Part shown: positions 1 to 10,776 of the stretch, piece after piece
How the letters are laid out: each line of letters begins with the position of its first letter
Position numbering within the stretch: the stretch's first letter is position 1
Assembly (NCBI GenBank): GCA_000320605.2
Contig: KB445793.1
Span: 1,447,122-1,511,121, forward strand
Direction: 5' to 3'
Origin: Gelatoporia subvermispora B
Taxonomy: Eukaryota; Basidiomycota; Agaricomycetes; Polyporales; Gelatoporiaceae
Length of the DNA stretch: 64,000 bases
Notes under the pieces: model-generated
Databases searched by the model: none
What the model was told of the DNA's origin: nothing
Seen by the model: the letters and a program-made list of their open reading frames with translations, nothing else
Translations under genes and position numbers: made by a program

Positions 1-67
1 TGAAGTCGGTGGAGCATCGCAAGACAAATTCCGTATGTATCATATCTATTTGTTGTCGCTGACCGTA

Positions 68-75
68 GCAACTGA
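68..75. repeat. Target-site duplication, left copy
   Basis: GCAACTGA, identical to the copy at 650-657 on the other side of the hAT-type element. Together they mark the pre-insertion sequence. Confidence 0.85.
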
Positions 76-649
76 TAGTGCTTTGCAGGGGTACGGGTAA
101 CCCTCGGGGTTGGAGGGTAGGGTTGGCCAAGGGTAGGGGTAAGGGTATCCATTATTGTACCCTTCACCCTTAAGTACCCTTACAGTAAATAATTGAATTA
201 GAATGTTGATTTTGCTATTTTGCGTGCGCTGATAGAGTTCTATCAGCAACATCGGTCGCGGTCGAACGCATTTTTAGCCGCGGGCGGCTCCTTCTCTCAC
301 ACATACGAAACGGCCTCTCGGGCGAGTCTGTCCGTGCACTTCTGTGTCTCGGTGAGTGGTATCGCCACGGGCTTCTCAAGGACAAACATATCCTTGAAGT
401 CACACGGGATGCAGATGAGGACGCGAATCAAATTTAGTGTTATGATCGAGCATTTAGTACGAGCTTGTACTGTACAGTGAATAAGAGCAGAGGCCTACTC
501 GGAGTGACAACCCGTATATGAACCCCTCACCCTCGTGTACCCGCGCTACCCTTGCAATACCCGTACCCGCCTGACGGGTCCGTACCCGTGGCGGGTAAGG
601 GTAGGGGTGATGCTTCGGACACCCGGGGGTTCACCCCTGCAAAGCACTA
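76..649. mobile_element. Non-autonomous hAT-type element (MITE-like)
   Basis: The two ends are inverted repeats: the left end starts TAGTGCTTTGCAGGGGT and the right end finishes with its exact reverse complement ACCCCTGCAAAGCACTA. The element is flanked on both sides by the same 8-bp direct repeat GCAACTGA (68-75 and 650-657). A TAGNG terminus with an 8-bp target duplication is the hAT superfamily signature. Inside each end are clusters of GGGTA/TACCC motifs (about 90-180 and 520-630), typical of subterminal transposase-binding repeats. At 574 bp with no credible transposase frame, it must be mobilised in trans. The perfect target duplication implies a recent insertion. It lies directly upstream of the start codon at 661. 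Confidence 0.88.
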
Positions 650-657
650 GCAACTGA
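650..657. repeat. Target-site duplication, right copy
   Basis: GCAACTGA, identical to 68-75. It contains an in-frame TGA (655-657) just before the ATG at 661, so the reading frame of the downstream gene does not extend back into the element. Confidence 0.85.
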
Positions 658-660
658 TCA

Positions 661-1940
661 ATGAGCCTACAGAACATGGTCGGTGTGAAAGCTGTCTCAC
701 AGCCTGCCAACGAGGAAGCAAAAGCCAGCACCAACACCAAGAAGAAAGCTGTCTCCATGCAGGCAGGTGCTGCGACCCAGTCCTCAGAGGATGTCTCAGA
801 CAAGGACAAGCACCCTAAGGCTAGACTTGAGGACCTTCCGTTCAATGTCCAAGATGAGTGGTATTGGTTCGGTGCTACCTATAATAAATGGGCAGCGTCA
901 TGCAAGAATCCATTTGACATCACCCCCGAGAATTCCCGTGACGCCATCAAGACCATCTATTACTATAATTTCGGCGACAGGGACACAGATGGCACCGGTC
1001 CCCCATTTACTACAAAGGCCCCTGTGGTAGAATACGTGAGTTGTCCGTACAGTCTGCGCAAACACCGCTGACAAGCACATACAGTGTCGACAGCACTTCA
1101 ATCAGTACAAGAACCATATGGCAAGCACGGCTGTTATCGCCCTGAATGCGTTCTTTGATCACCCAAACAACGCAAGCAAGTTGATACCATGGCAAAACGC
1201 ATGCATTATGCACACGAGCAGTTGAAAGATGATCAATTCATATACAGGGCCTTCACATACCTCGATGGAGAAGCGGTAAGTAAAAGTCTGCATATCTCAA
1301 TCTTCTGACCATTTTGATTTTGGTATCTGGTGCCCGCTGCTAGGCGGTGGCTGGTGCCTTTTGCAGCACCTTGGTGATGGCGTGTTTTGGTGTGCACTTC
1401 GACAAGGTAGACGGGGCCGAGGATAATATCCCCCTCCTTTGTTCTGAAGGCACCAATCTGGAGCCGATTGGTGGCCTTGCCCTCGCTGCAGCCTCAGTAC
1501 GTCGCAAGCTCAACTGCATTGGCTAATCTACCACTACCGAATATTTTTAGGTCGAGCGCGCGCTAGAGGCGTATGCAAGTGGACGTGTTGCCTTTGCCGA
1601 GGACGAGCCGGACAATACTAGAAGGAAGTCCAAAAAGAAGAAGAACTCCAACTCCAGGCCTACGGTCTTCTGTCTCGGGAATGATCCGCAGAATAGCAGA
1701 GAGGACCTCTACTTCAGCGGCAACAATTACGGCGATGACGTTGACGATTATGCAGATGCGATTGGAGAGATGGACGCCAATCAGTGGAAGGAGGTTATAG
1801 AGCTGGGTATGGTCCATGGTTCGAAGTACCGAAGAGCCAACCTGGGCTCCAGCGAGAGCACAGGTCCCGCCACTGCACCAGACAGCCAGCCCAAACAAGC
1901 GAGAAAGAAAATCATCATCGTCTCGAACCTGAGGATGTAG
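661..1940 (+). pseudogene. Uncharacterised Agaricomycete protein (DUF6532-like), frameshifted
   Basis: Four exons fit: 661-1035, 1085-1275, 1344-1496 and 1551-1940, all with good donors and acceptors. The product begins with a low-complexity Lys/Ser/Ala region, then a Trp/Tyr-rich stretch, a helix-rich middle with HFNQYKNH, and an acidic, Lys-rich tail ending IIIVSNLRM. Its architecture recalls basidiomycete DUF6532-type proteins often found near transposons, but I recognise the family only loosely. Exon 2 is 191 nt, one base short of phase: the frame breaks at 1190-1192, and adding one base there would restore a continuous frame through the remaining exons. This is either a true single-base loss (pseudogene) or an assembly error. 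A hAT-type element sits immediately upstream, in what would be the promoter or 5' UTR. Confidence 0.5.
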
Positions 1941-2160
1941 CCGGTAAGTTCCTGACTTGTATGTGGAATACGTTGCCTACACAATATCCTAATTTAGCAT
2001 CGCGCCCTGGGTCAAAGGCAGGCAGAAGAGTTTCTTGATCGATTGCATCACCGTCAGAGACCTGTTCCATTCCGGCATCGAGCCGCATCTGCTAGCCTCT
2101 GGGAGGCCTGATCTATCAGCATCTTCCGCACGTCTTCGTCGACTTCTAATACTTTGGTTT

Positions 2161-2262
2161 CCGTTGATTCCTGTCTCGCCAGTCTATGCTAGGTTCAACC
2201 CATTGCTACTTCCGCTGATTCCTGTCTCGCCAGTCTATGCTAGGTTCAACCCACCGTTACTG
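2161..2262. repeat. 51-bp tandem duplication
   Basis: Two adjacent copies, 2161-2211 and 2212-2262, begin CCGTTGATT and CCGCTGATT and then match closely (TCCTGTCTCGCCAGTCTATG and onward). The period is a multiple of three, so the open frame passing through it stays open, but no other coding evidence exists. Confidence 0.85.
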
Positions 2263-2830
2263 CTTTGATTTTTCTATCCTGCGCTTTGTTGTCCTCTGCA
2301 CGCACTTCTACCGCTTCTACAGTGACTTGAATACTTCTATGGCGTCCCCACATTGCTCGTATTGCTTCTAATGCACTTCCTACGATATCTTGTTCACTTC
2401 ATACTACCTTTTTCCATTTGCAACCCAGGACTATAGCTTACCCTGTAGGTAGCTGGACTACTTTACATTTGTATGCGCAACTTGATCAACTTTTATCATT
2501 CCCCGGAACTGATTGCGGAAACGATGTGCTGCTTCAGAATAAACTTTCAGGGTCCCATGAGCTTCAGAGGTGCTATCGAGGCACTTCCGCTGATACATAC
2601 GAAGTCAGGGATTACTCGCTCACGACGTTATCACAAATCTACATCAGCTACGTGAAAATCCAGTAGTGCAAAGTGGATCATTATCCGCTCGCAAAGCCAC
2701 GCAATCAGCTCTTCAAGTTGCCCAGAAGTAAGCCTAAAGTAATCTGTATAGTCGCACCAAAAGCGCGCCGAAAGCTCCATATATAGTGAGTAAAGCAGAA
2801 AAAGTAATGGACTGGGATTTTTCGGACAGC

Positions 2831-2868
2831 TGTCACTTTTGCTCCGCTTTTTTTGACCAAAAGTGACA
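2831..2868. repeat. Perfect 11-bp inverted repeat (hairpin)
   Basis: TGTCACTTTTG at 2831-2841 pairs perfectly with CAAAAGTGACA at 2858-2868 around a 16-nt T-rich loop. A partly similar block lies in opposite orientation at 4887-4915, which suggests remnants of one dispersed repeat. Confidence 0.6.
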
Positions 2869-3289
2869 CCAAAGTGGGAAAAGAAAAAGGTAGATTTTGC
2901 TGATGCGGAAGCAGCTTTTGCGCGACAGCTGAGGTCTCCGGTGCGGAAGAGTTGAGCTCGAGCTAGGCTAAACCGTGATATGAGCCACAGTAATCTGTGA
3001 GTTGTCATCTTGGAACGCTCAACTGTATGCTCCGTCTGGCGCTGATGCACCGGTAGATCTGACGCCCAAATAATCGGGAACTTCCAGGCAGAATGTCAGG
3101 AAATTTCACTTTACTAGAGTTCAGTGAGCTGCCAGCCTGCTGGAGCCTCGTGCATGATGCTCGGCATGACATACCAGTGGTGGGATCTCAAAGGGACCTT
3201 GCCGCGAGGCCACTCCTTCCGCGGCGGCAATTGCCATCTTACTGCGGGAGTCAGGTCATTCGCTTGTACTTGTAACATGCGGATTGCAG

Positions 3290-3297
3290 TATAAAAG
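3290..3297 (+). promoter_or_regulatory. TATA box for the membrane-protein gene
   Basis: TATAAAAG, 75 bp upstream of the ATG at 3372. Spacing and sequence match a canonical fungal TATA element. Confidence 0.6.
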
Positions 3298-3371
3298 ACG
3301 AGAAGACAAACAGAACGCCTCCCTCCGGGCTCGATCAACCCTCTTGTTCCAACAAAACCCATTAGCTCACC

Positions 3372-4277
3372 ATGTCCCAATCTCATAACCACAGCACAGC
3401 ACGCGGCTCGATCACGGCAGGCATCGCATCCCAGAACGGCCAGAGCGGATGCATCCTTACCGTTAGGGAACTAAGAGACTTCCTGATAATCCCCCAAGTG
3501 CTACGTCGGGCCTGCATCATCCTGATGTTCGGCTCCCCGGCCTATTATTTCCACGCGCTCCCACAGGATCCCGAAATATTGTGGGACTTCTACATGAAAG
3601 AGTTCCTGAGAATAGCCAAATTCTCTGGCAGTGAAGTGGCGTGAGTCGCAATGATTATCGTGCATTATGGTCACTCACCTAGTGATGTGCATGAACACAG
3701 GATGATCACGACACTTGGACTGACAGGCATGCTCGGTACAAATCGCATCGCCTCTCTGTGCTTCATGTGTGCTATCTTGTGCAATATCGTCGCTTTCCCG
3801 TTCTGTGGATGCAATATCCTGTTCATGAAGTATACGGAAGCAAAAGGCCACCGGATTGTCTGGCTGCAGGTCAGATCTCTTATGAACTCGCGTGACGAAC
3901 TTTCTAACAGCAGTTGGGATTTCCGTAGAGCACCATAGCTAGTAATGACTCCCGATGGCGCATTTCTATTTTATTTATTTCCCCTGCTACCGTATGGTTG
4001 AGCTGGTACGTGCATCCGTGAAACAATGCCAGAGAACAGTAATACTAAGAAAAGCTACTGCAGGGCAACTAGTTCGACATTGATATACATTGCTGCTAGC
4101 GTCTTGTCTGATGACGCAGCCGGTCCAGGTGCTTCCCTGCTGCTATCACCCACCACTCGATACATTCTCGCTGCATTACCCATGTTTGGAGCAGCCCAGA
4201 TCGTTGTTTGCGTCCTCCTGCTTCAATGGTTGCACGGTGAACGCGCTCAAGACCAGCCAGGAAATTCAGCAGCTTGA
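3372..4277 (+). CDS. Predicted multi-pass membrane protein, unknown function
   Basis: Four exons in continuous phase: 3372-3640, 3701-3869, 3929-4005 and 4064-4277, giving 242 residues. After a Ser/His-rich N-terminus come several hydrophobic segments: around FLIIPQVLRRACIILMFG, the Cys-rich CFMCAILCNIVAFPFCG, ISILFISPATVWLSW, and a C-terminal ILAALPMFGAAQIVVCVLLL, so three to four membrane spans are likely. The short hydrophilic tail ends near QPGNSAA. No enzymatic motif is visible and I do not recognise a named family; Agaricomycetes carry many lineage-specific small membrane proteins of this kind. Intron boundaries match the consensus, and a TATA box lies 75 bp upstream, supporting a real transcribed gene. 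Confidence 0.65.
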
Positions 4278-5050
4278 AGCGCTTGCCTGCCCACGAGGGG
4301 GATGCGCCGGATCACTGCGTTTGTGTATGCAACATTCAACAGTAGATTTCCCCATGGTCTCCGGATAGGCCTGCCTCCGCGACTTAACAATGTCTTCATT
4401 TTGTATATACCAGCCATCATTTCATAACTGCCATTATGTCGATGGACGAGCTCTTTCATTAAGATCTTCATTCGGGTCAGTCATCCCGAACACCGTCCCT
4501 ATCACAGGTGTTGAGGCCCTCTTTGATGGCGCCTGTACCCAGGAAGCGGCGCGAAATGAGGATCTCGAAGGATGCTTCAGTTACACAAGTCTAAAGACAT
4601 GGTAGAAGTATCAGAATGCTCTAGAACTCACGGATATGAAATCCGATGCCCGGGGCCAATCTGCCGCCCGCGCAGAGAACTAATTTTTGCAAAATCGATC
4701 CTCTCTTATTTCCATCAGGTGCAGTGTTCTACGATCTTCTCCCGGAAATCCCGTAGCCCAGCCACTCTCCCAAAGTTGAGGATCTGACTTGCGAGATTCA
4801 CGCAAAACCTGTCAATACGAAACGTGAAATTTGATCCGGAAAGTATCGCGTTTGCTTGGGCGCCGCTTTCCCTGATTTGGGATTTCAAAGCGGGAAAAGT
4901 GGAAAATCCCAGTCCAACGAGACTGGGAGTTTCGTATTGTATTGGTTCTCTAGGCGCTTACAGGCCTCAAAACGCGGAGGGGCCGCAGCAAATTAGTGAG
5001 GTCTGTTCAGGCTCCGTAGATCTGACGTCATTATGAACTGCGAGTGCAAA
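4278..5050. other. Intergenic region with inverted repeats
   Basis: No gene is supportable between the membrane protein and the 3' end of PPWD1. A perfect 8-bp hairpin, TCCCAGTC/GACTGGGA, lies at 4907-4928. The 13-mer GGACTGGGATTTT at 2809-2821 recurs here inverted (4903-4915). Confidence 0.5.
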
Positions 5051-7588
5051 TTATTCTACATCGATGTTGACAATTTTGATATCTTCGAACGGTTTATCAA
5101 GTTTGTTGGTCTTGACATTCTCGATCGCGTGAACTACCTCAAGTCCCGACAAAACCCTGCCAAATATTGTGTGTTTCTTGTCGAGCCACGGCGTTGCATT
5201 GGTCGTTATGAAGAATTGCGATCCGTTAGTACCGGGACCGGCGTTCGCCATGCTGACTGTATACGGCCTATGTCGCTTTGTTAACCACAGATTAGCGCTC
5301 ACAAAGGGGAAGATCCTACCGATCATGCTTTAACTCATCCGTGAACTCATCCTCGAATTCGTCGCCCCAGATGGACGTCCCGCCCGTTCCGTCCCCAAGT
5401 GGGTCTCCAGTCTGGATCATGAACTTCGGAATAACACGATGGAAGATGACGCCCTCGTAGTAGCCGCTACGAGCATGACCGACAAAGTTTTCGACGGCTT
5501 TGGGCGCTTGTTGGGGGAATAGGCGCAAGTGCATGTCGCCTAGTGTAGTGTGGATCGTCGCGGCGTTCGCCAACGGAGACGGCGCGCCTTTGCCGAGCAC
5601 GGGTGCCGATGACGCAATGGACTGTTCTTCCCGTGTGGGTCGTTCATTGAAGATGTCTCGATCGCCGGACTTGTCATCCCTGTGATTTATTAGCATAGAC
5701 AGGACATCGATCGAAATGTCGACTTACTCCGGTTCTGAACGCGTGAACATGTAGAATCGCTGTCGCTTATAGCCCGTGCAAGCAAGCGTGGGATCCCGTG
5801 TGCTCTTCTCCGCGAGCAGCGGGTTCGCAGATGCCGCGGCAGCCTAACAAGGCCCATTCAGAGGTTCGCACGTTGACGAAGTGAGTAATTTGAACATACC
5901 ACCGTTGTCAAACCCTTCTTAGCCGGAGCACCTTGGTAGAGCGTGAGGTTCATGAACCGCACCGTCTCGTCCTTGCCAAAAAGTCTGACGACTCGATTCG
6001 TGACAGTGTTGACAACTGTAGGATCGACATCAGATATCATTCTTGCTCGGATGCGTGCAATAGACTTGCCTTTCACGCCTAGAAGTGTGGGGTAGATCAC
6101 AAAAGCGCCGCTCTCATCCCAAACCGCGTTAATCCACATTCCAGGAACCCGGCCATCAGGTCCAGGGAGCTCTAGTTCCCTCTCCACGGCAAGTCGACGT
6201 CCGAATTCCATGTCATCCACTCTGTATATGGCAGTGCCGGCTTGCTGCATTTCTTGCATAGCCGCCAGGGACTCGTCGTATTTGCGGGTCAGCTTGCCGC
6301 TGAGGAAGGAGAATATCCGTATTTGCCGGTCGGGGAGCGAAAATGTTACAAAGGAGGAAGAGTCGGGCGAAAGTGTTATACATGTCGGGGTAGATTTCGA
6401 CTGGAGCATAATGTCAGGATTTGCGGATCTGCGAGGTCTCAACGTAAGGACGCCATACCTTCTTAAATTCGTACAGATCTGTTGTGCTCTTGTAGGACCA
6501 CAGGCCCGGAACATTTTTCGGTAGCTCGAAGGGTTCCGTGGGTTGCCAATACTCGATGAAGCCTCCCTCATCCGCGGAAATAACAGTGTCGTATCGGTCG
6601 CTATACTGACGGCCTATGTTAGATCCTTCAGAAATGACAGCAAGCAATTGACGCACTGTCATGATGTGCACGGGGAATCGGTGTAACTTGTCAATGGTCT
6701 CCAGAGGTTGGTCATTGCCCCTTCCGTCGTATAGTCGAATTGTCCCAGTGTTCTTCTCCGAGCTGCACGATAATAAGAACGAGCGGAGCGGAGCTATGGG
6801 AACGACATACACTGCAAGAAGTCCCTGGGCCTGTCCTCTCCGGTGTACCCAGCAGCACGCGTGCGGGGTATAGCCTAGCTTGATCATATTGATCATGTCT
6901 AGCGTACGGAGTCAACACAGGCCATAAACTCTAAAAACGACCTGGCCTACCAAAGTTCACGACGTCGAATACCTTGGCTGTGCCATCCTCCGCAACGCTC
7001 GCAAAGAGCTGGCCGTCTGCACTTGCCGAGACGGAGACTACTTGTGCAAGATGTGCACGGTAGTGCTTGACGAATTCAATTCCTTGATCTTGCTTCTTCC
7101 ACAGCTTCAGGTGGCCGTCGACAGACGTCGTAAGGAGGAACTCGGTCCTACACCCAAGAATAACCCCAGTCAAGTTCCAGTGAAGGCAGGGGGAGACCAG
7201 CCACGCACCTCGTCATCACGCAGAAGTTGATCACATCTCTGTGCATGAAACTCTTGAAATAACGATCCGCGCTCGGGAGGTGGTCCAAGTACAGTTTCTC
7301 ATGCGGGAGGACTAGAACGCCATTCCGCTCATTAGCGTCCCCGGCTTGCCTCGGGGAACATACATGCGCACCTTTACGCTTCTTCTTCGCAGCTCCGTTC
7401 CCAGGTGCATCTACCGGCATGGGCATAGGTCCAATGTCATCGTCATCGTCGTCCTCTCCGTCCGCCTGCTGAACCGACGCGACCGTTTCTTCGGCCTGCG
7501 CTTGGTCACGGTCTGTATTTTCCTGCATGTTGTCACCATTGCGTGTGCGCTTCCCAAGCACAGATGTATCTTGTTCAGCGTCCGACAT
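5051..7588 (-). CDS. PPWD1: WD40-repeat peptidyl-prolyl cis-trans isomerase (PPWD1/Cyp15)
   Basis: Ten exons (7372-7588, 7209-7311, 6951-7147, 6811-6898, 6657-6762, 6459-6605, 5900-6400, 5728-5843, 5320-5679, 5051-5267) sum exactly to 683 residues, the usual family length. Residues ~1-75 are acidic and disordered with a KKKRK basic patch. Residues ~75-450 hold WD repeats ([30 protein letters not shown]). The C-terminal ~165 residues are a complete cyclophilin domain with [25 protein letters not shown] and [10 protein letters not shown], so the catalytic Arg, the Phe/Met pocket and the substrate-binding Trp are present. In animals PPWD1 is a spliceosome-associated nuclear isomerase; the same role is inferred. 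The start at 7588 precedes MSDAEQD; an upstream in-frame ATG would add an atypical leader. Nothing is truncated. Confidence 0.93.
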
Positions 7589-7835
7589 GGTTGAGAGAGT
7601 CACGAGGGATAGCAGAGGGAGCAGTCCGGGACGTCGAAAGGAAGCAGCCACCGATGTGCGATAGGCGCTTCTTTGGCTGCTGAAGTCGTGGTAGACGCCC
7701 GTATCGATCTCAGTCTCTAATCGAGCAAATGCTCAGAAAACCATAGATTTGCATAGCATGTACGTGAAAACAAAACAAACAATGGAGTAATCCTAGCCCA
7801 TACTCCTAGTATAATGTGTGGAAATTAATGAAGAT

Positions 7836-9029
7836 CTACATTAGAAGGCACTCATCCTTCTTCACAGGTTCAGCGAGGATGGCCTGCTCCTCCTCCGTGA
7901 TGGGCAATCCCTTGTTGGCTCGCTCCTGGATTGCCCTCCTCCTACTCTCCCTCTCCGCCCGAGCACGTCTATGTTAATGCAATATGGATACAGCGGAATC
8001 GGAGAACGATACGAAAGCGATAGTGACAAAACAATTCGATTATGCGGTGGCGAAGAGAGGTAACGGGACATATGATCGGGCGTTGGACGATTGATATACA
8101 GATTGAGATTGCGCAGAGCAAGATTCAGGGGTCGTTATGTCGTTACGAGAAGTCGGCGGCGGTGATATGGGACTGCAGCTTTGTGAGTGATCACTGAGCA
8201 CGAAGTGGTGAGTATAGACTTACCGGTCCTGTTGAGAGAACGGGTTGGAATGTGAAGAGCGAGATGAAGATGATGAGGACGCTTTCGTCATAAGCGGAGG
8301 TTGCGGGGGATTCTGAGTGGTCGTAGCCGCTCGTGGAGGTCGAGCGGTCGACGGAGCGGTGTTCGTCGTTGCAGCTGCCCGCTTGATAGCCGCCATCGCC
8401 GCAGCACTCGCAGCAGAGGTTTGTGTGGAGAGGTTGGACAGCGCTTGTGCCGGACCGGACGAGCCCTTGGACGAATTGACCACAGCAGAGCACGGGTGGC
8501 TAGTCGGGAATCGGTGCTGTGGGCAAAACTGCTGCTTGCATTTCTGGTAGCGATGTGAGCCTCATTTCAGTGCTACCACATAATAAAAACTTACGTCGCA
8601 ACGTATAGGCGCAAAGAGCACCTTGCCACATTTCGGCTTAGCACATTTGGGCCCAGACGACTTCTTGGTCTTGCCCGTCATAACTGAACACTCCGAGGTG
8701 ATATGAGTATCCATCCTGACATTCGGGTCTTGCCCGGGTGGAATTGCGACAGGTTCATTACAGAGTGGACCTAGCGTATAGTCAGTACGAGGTTGCAAGT
8801 GGCAAATGAGACAAGACTCACAAGACGGTGCGACGCGGTTGTGCTTGGTGGCGTCATACTTCTCGCACTTGTGCGACTCGGGCGTGAAATGATTTCCACA
8901 AAACGACTGGTCACAGTGCTGGCACTTAAACGGTAGGAAGTCGATGAGCATGCATGTCGGATCGGAGCATTGCTTGCCGATTCCGAGGAGTTGGGCATCG
9001 CGCTCGGGGGTCGTGCTGGAGTGAGACAT
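7836..9029 (-). CDS. ZFAND2: AN1-type zinc-finger protein, ZFAND2/Cuz1 family, with CaaX end
   Basis: Four exons (8822-9029, 8595-8770, 8224-8543, 7836-7968) give 278 residues. Two AN1 zinc fingers are visible: one near residues 16-50 (CSDPTCMLIDFLPFKC ... FCGNHF) and one near 110-150 (PKCGKVLFAPIRC ... FCPQHRFPTSHPC), with Cys and His ligands present. The second half is Ala/Ser/Pro-rich, then a charged helix (RRRAIQERANKG). The product ends DECLLM, a C-a-a-X prenylation motif. Family members (yeast Cuz1, human ZFAND2A/B) bind Cdc48/p97 and the proteasome and act in arsenite and proteotoxic stress; human ZFAND2B is prenylated, so membrane anchoring is a fair inference. The last intron (7969-8223, 255 nt) is unusually long here and could hide a small exon. 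The gene is divergent from the phosphatase gene at 9363. Confidence 0.88.
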
Positions 9030-9362
9030 AGCAACGCGTAGGGATGTGCAGCAAGGGTGTGAGGTTAGATATGAAGAGGAGGTAGTTCTGGTGAGTTATA
9101 ACAGATAAGCCCGAGGCCACGCGTCCTGCGCGAGAGAGGACGCGCAAGCCAGTGTCCGTCAGCGAATGCGGTGCGATGAGTGAGCCCAGCCAGCAGCCAC
9201 CCGAACCTTCTCGCCTCGGCGCTCGCACGCCACGTGGAAATTAGTCATCTGACGACCTCATCATGGGCGCTTGCGGACACGGTACCGTTCGGGCGCAGAG
9301 AGTCACCAGAAAGGGTGGCTACTTGTAAGCTGCTGTTCTTTCGCGCCTCGAGCATCTCAACC
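9030..9362. promoter_or_regulatory. Divergent promoter region, ZFAND2 / histidine phosphatase
   Basis: 333 bp between two head-to-head start codons. I see no clear TATA box; the region presumably serves both genes. Confidence 0.45.
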
Positions 9363-10597
9363 ATGTCTCCCACTGCTGCAGTGACTTTCACTTTTGTGAG
9401 GACGTTCATGAAGTGTTACGGTTCGAACGCTAATCGGAAAATATCGCAGATAAGACACGGCGAATCCACAGACAACTTGGTGAGTCAGGAATACCCTCAA
9501 TCAACTGTGTGTATCCAGAGACTGACGCATCTTCGACGCAGCGCGATGTGTGGGCAGGGTGGAAGGATGCACCGCTATCCATTCATGGTACGTGAACGCG
9601 TTAGTAGAAGGCAGACATGCGCTCAAGACGCGAATGGGATCGCAGGAATGAACGCAAGTAGCCGTTCTCTGGGTCAGCGCATGACGCGCGTCTGACAGTT
9701 CTTCAGCAAGCCAAAGCCTTAGGGGAGTCTCTCTCCAGCATTCGCTTCACTGCCATAAACGCGTCGCCTCTCAAGCGGGCGCTATGGACTGCACAAGCTG
9801 TACACAACGCCCAGCAGGAGCCAAAGCCACCACTCACAACGTCGCCGCTGCTTCGCGAGCAGCACTGGGGCGTCGCTGAGGGGCAGCCTTGGACTATGCA
9901 ACCGCTTGCCGGCGTATCGATTGAGGAGCACTTCGCTCGAGGGATTTATCCAGTCCTGCATGAGCGATCACAGAAGTTCCCAGAAGCCGAGAGCCTGGAC
10001 GATCTCGCCCGCAGAGCGGACCAAGCAGTCGAAGAGATCTTGATGCCATATATCCTGCAAGCAGCCAGGAGTGGGGAGAGAGGTATTCATGTAGCGATTG
10101 TCAGCCATGGGCTCTGCATCAGCGAGCTCATACCTGCGCTGATGAAGAGGGACGCAAGTGGAATACACCCAAGTTGTGGCTACAGAGGGCTATTCAATAC
10201 AGCTTGGTCCCGAGTGACGGTGAATGTGAAGGTCTCGACATTTGCGCGTTGTTAGAACAGACGAATGGCTGAAATCATTGACAGGGCGCAAAGGAAGGTG
10301 AACCTGTAGAATTCCCGGACAATGATCCTCCACATTTCGAGATCCGCGCGACCGACCTCAATTGCCACGAGCACTTGAATAAAGTGGTACGTAGTACCAC
10401 AGGTGTCACGGATGATCTCTTCACGTCCCGTACGATTCCAGGCTCGGCAGAAAGGCGGCATTGGGCGGGCAGCATACGACCCAAAGCAACAGGAGATTCG
10501 CGCGTTCTTCGGCGGAGGCGCCACTGCTCAGCCGCAAACAGAAGAAGGCCGTAGCGAGAGTAATGCGAGAGATGAGAGTGAGGTAGATATCCAGTAG
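9363..10597 (+). CDS. Histidine phosphatase (phosphoglycerate mutase-like)
   Basis: Proposed exons 9363-9395, 9450-9479, 9542-9587, 9646-9657, 9699-10231, 10285-10386 and 10442-10597 give 303 residues. The catalytic motif IRHGESTDN is formed across an intron. The acid/base region LREQHWGVAEG and the second catalytic His in AIVSHGLCISEL are present, so the active site looks complete. The C-terminus carries KGGIGRAAYDPKQQEIRAFF, typical of the fungal branch. Members dephosphorylate small phosphorylated metabolites; the substrate cannot be read from sequence. The 12-nt fourth exon restores HGMNA as in relatives (usually HGxNQA) but is optional for frame, so splicing there needs transcript evidence. 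Confidence 0.85.
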
Positions 10598-10776
10598 AAG
10601 GTACCCGCGTAAGGACACCCTCCGCCATTAGATGGGACTTTCGGGTATGTCTATAGATACAACGGAATGTACAGTGGCTGCGTGCCCATGAGTCACACAT
10701 TTAGGCTAGCAAGCCAAGTTTGCGTACCAGTGGTAGCCTTCTCGTATGCCAGCAGACGTCTGTCAGAACCCCTCTT

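Larger units (their letters stand above)
1941..3289. other. Gene-poor interval with repeats
   Basis: I find no supportable gene here. Short open frames on both strands (for example minus 2631-3050) lack domain similarity, start context and plausible splice partners. The interval contains the 51-bp tandem duplication at 2161-2262 and a long hairpin at 2831-2868. Confidence 0.5.

Noticed and set aside
90..180. Telomere-like GGGTA/TAGGG repeats
   Set aside because: They are irregular, occur as mirror-image clusters at both ends of the 574-bp element, and are explained as hAT subterminal repeats.
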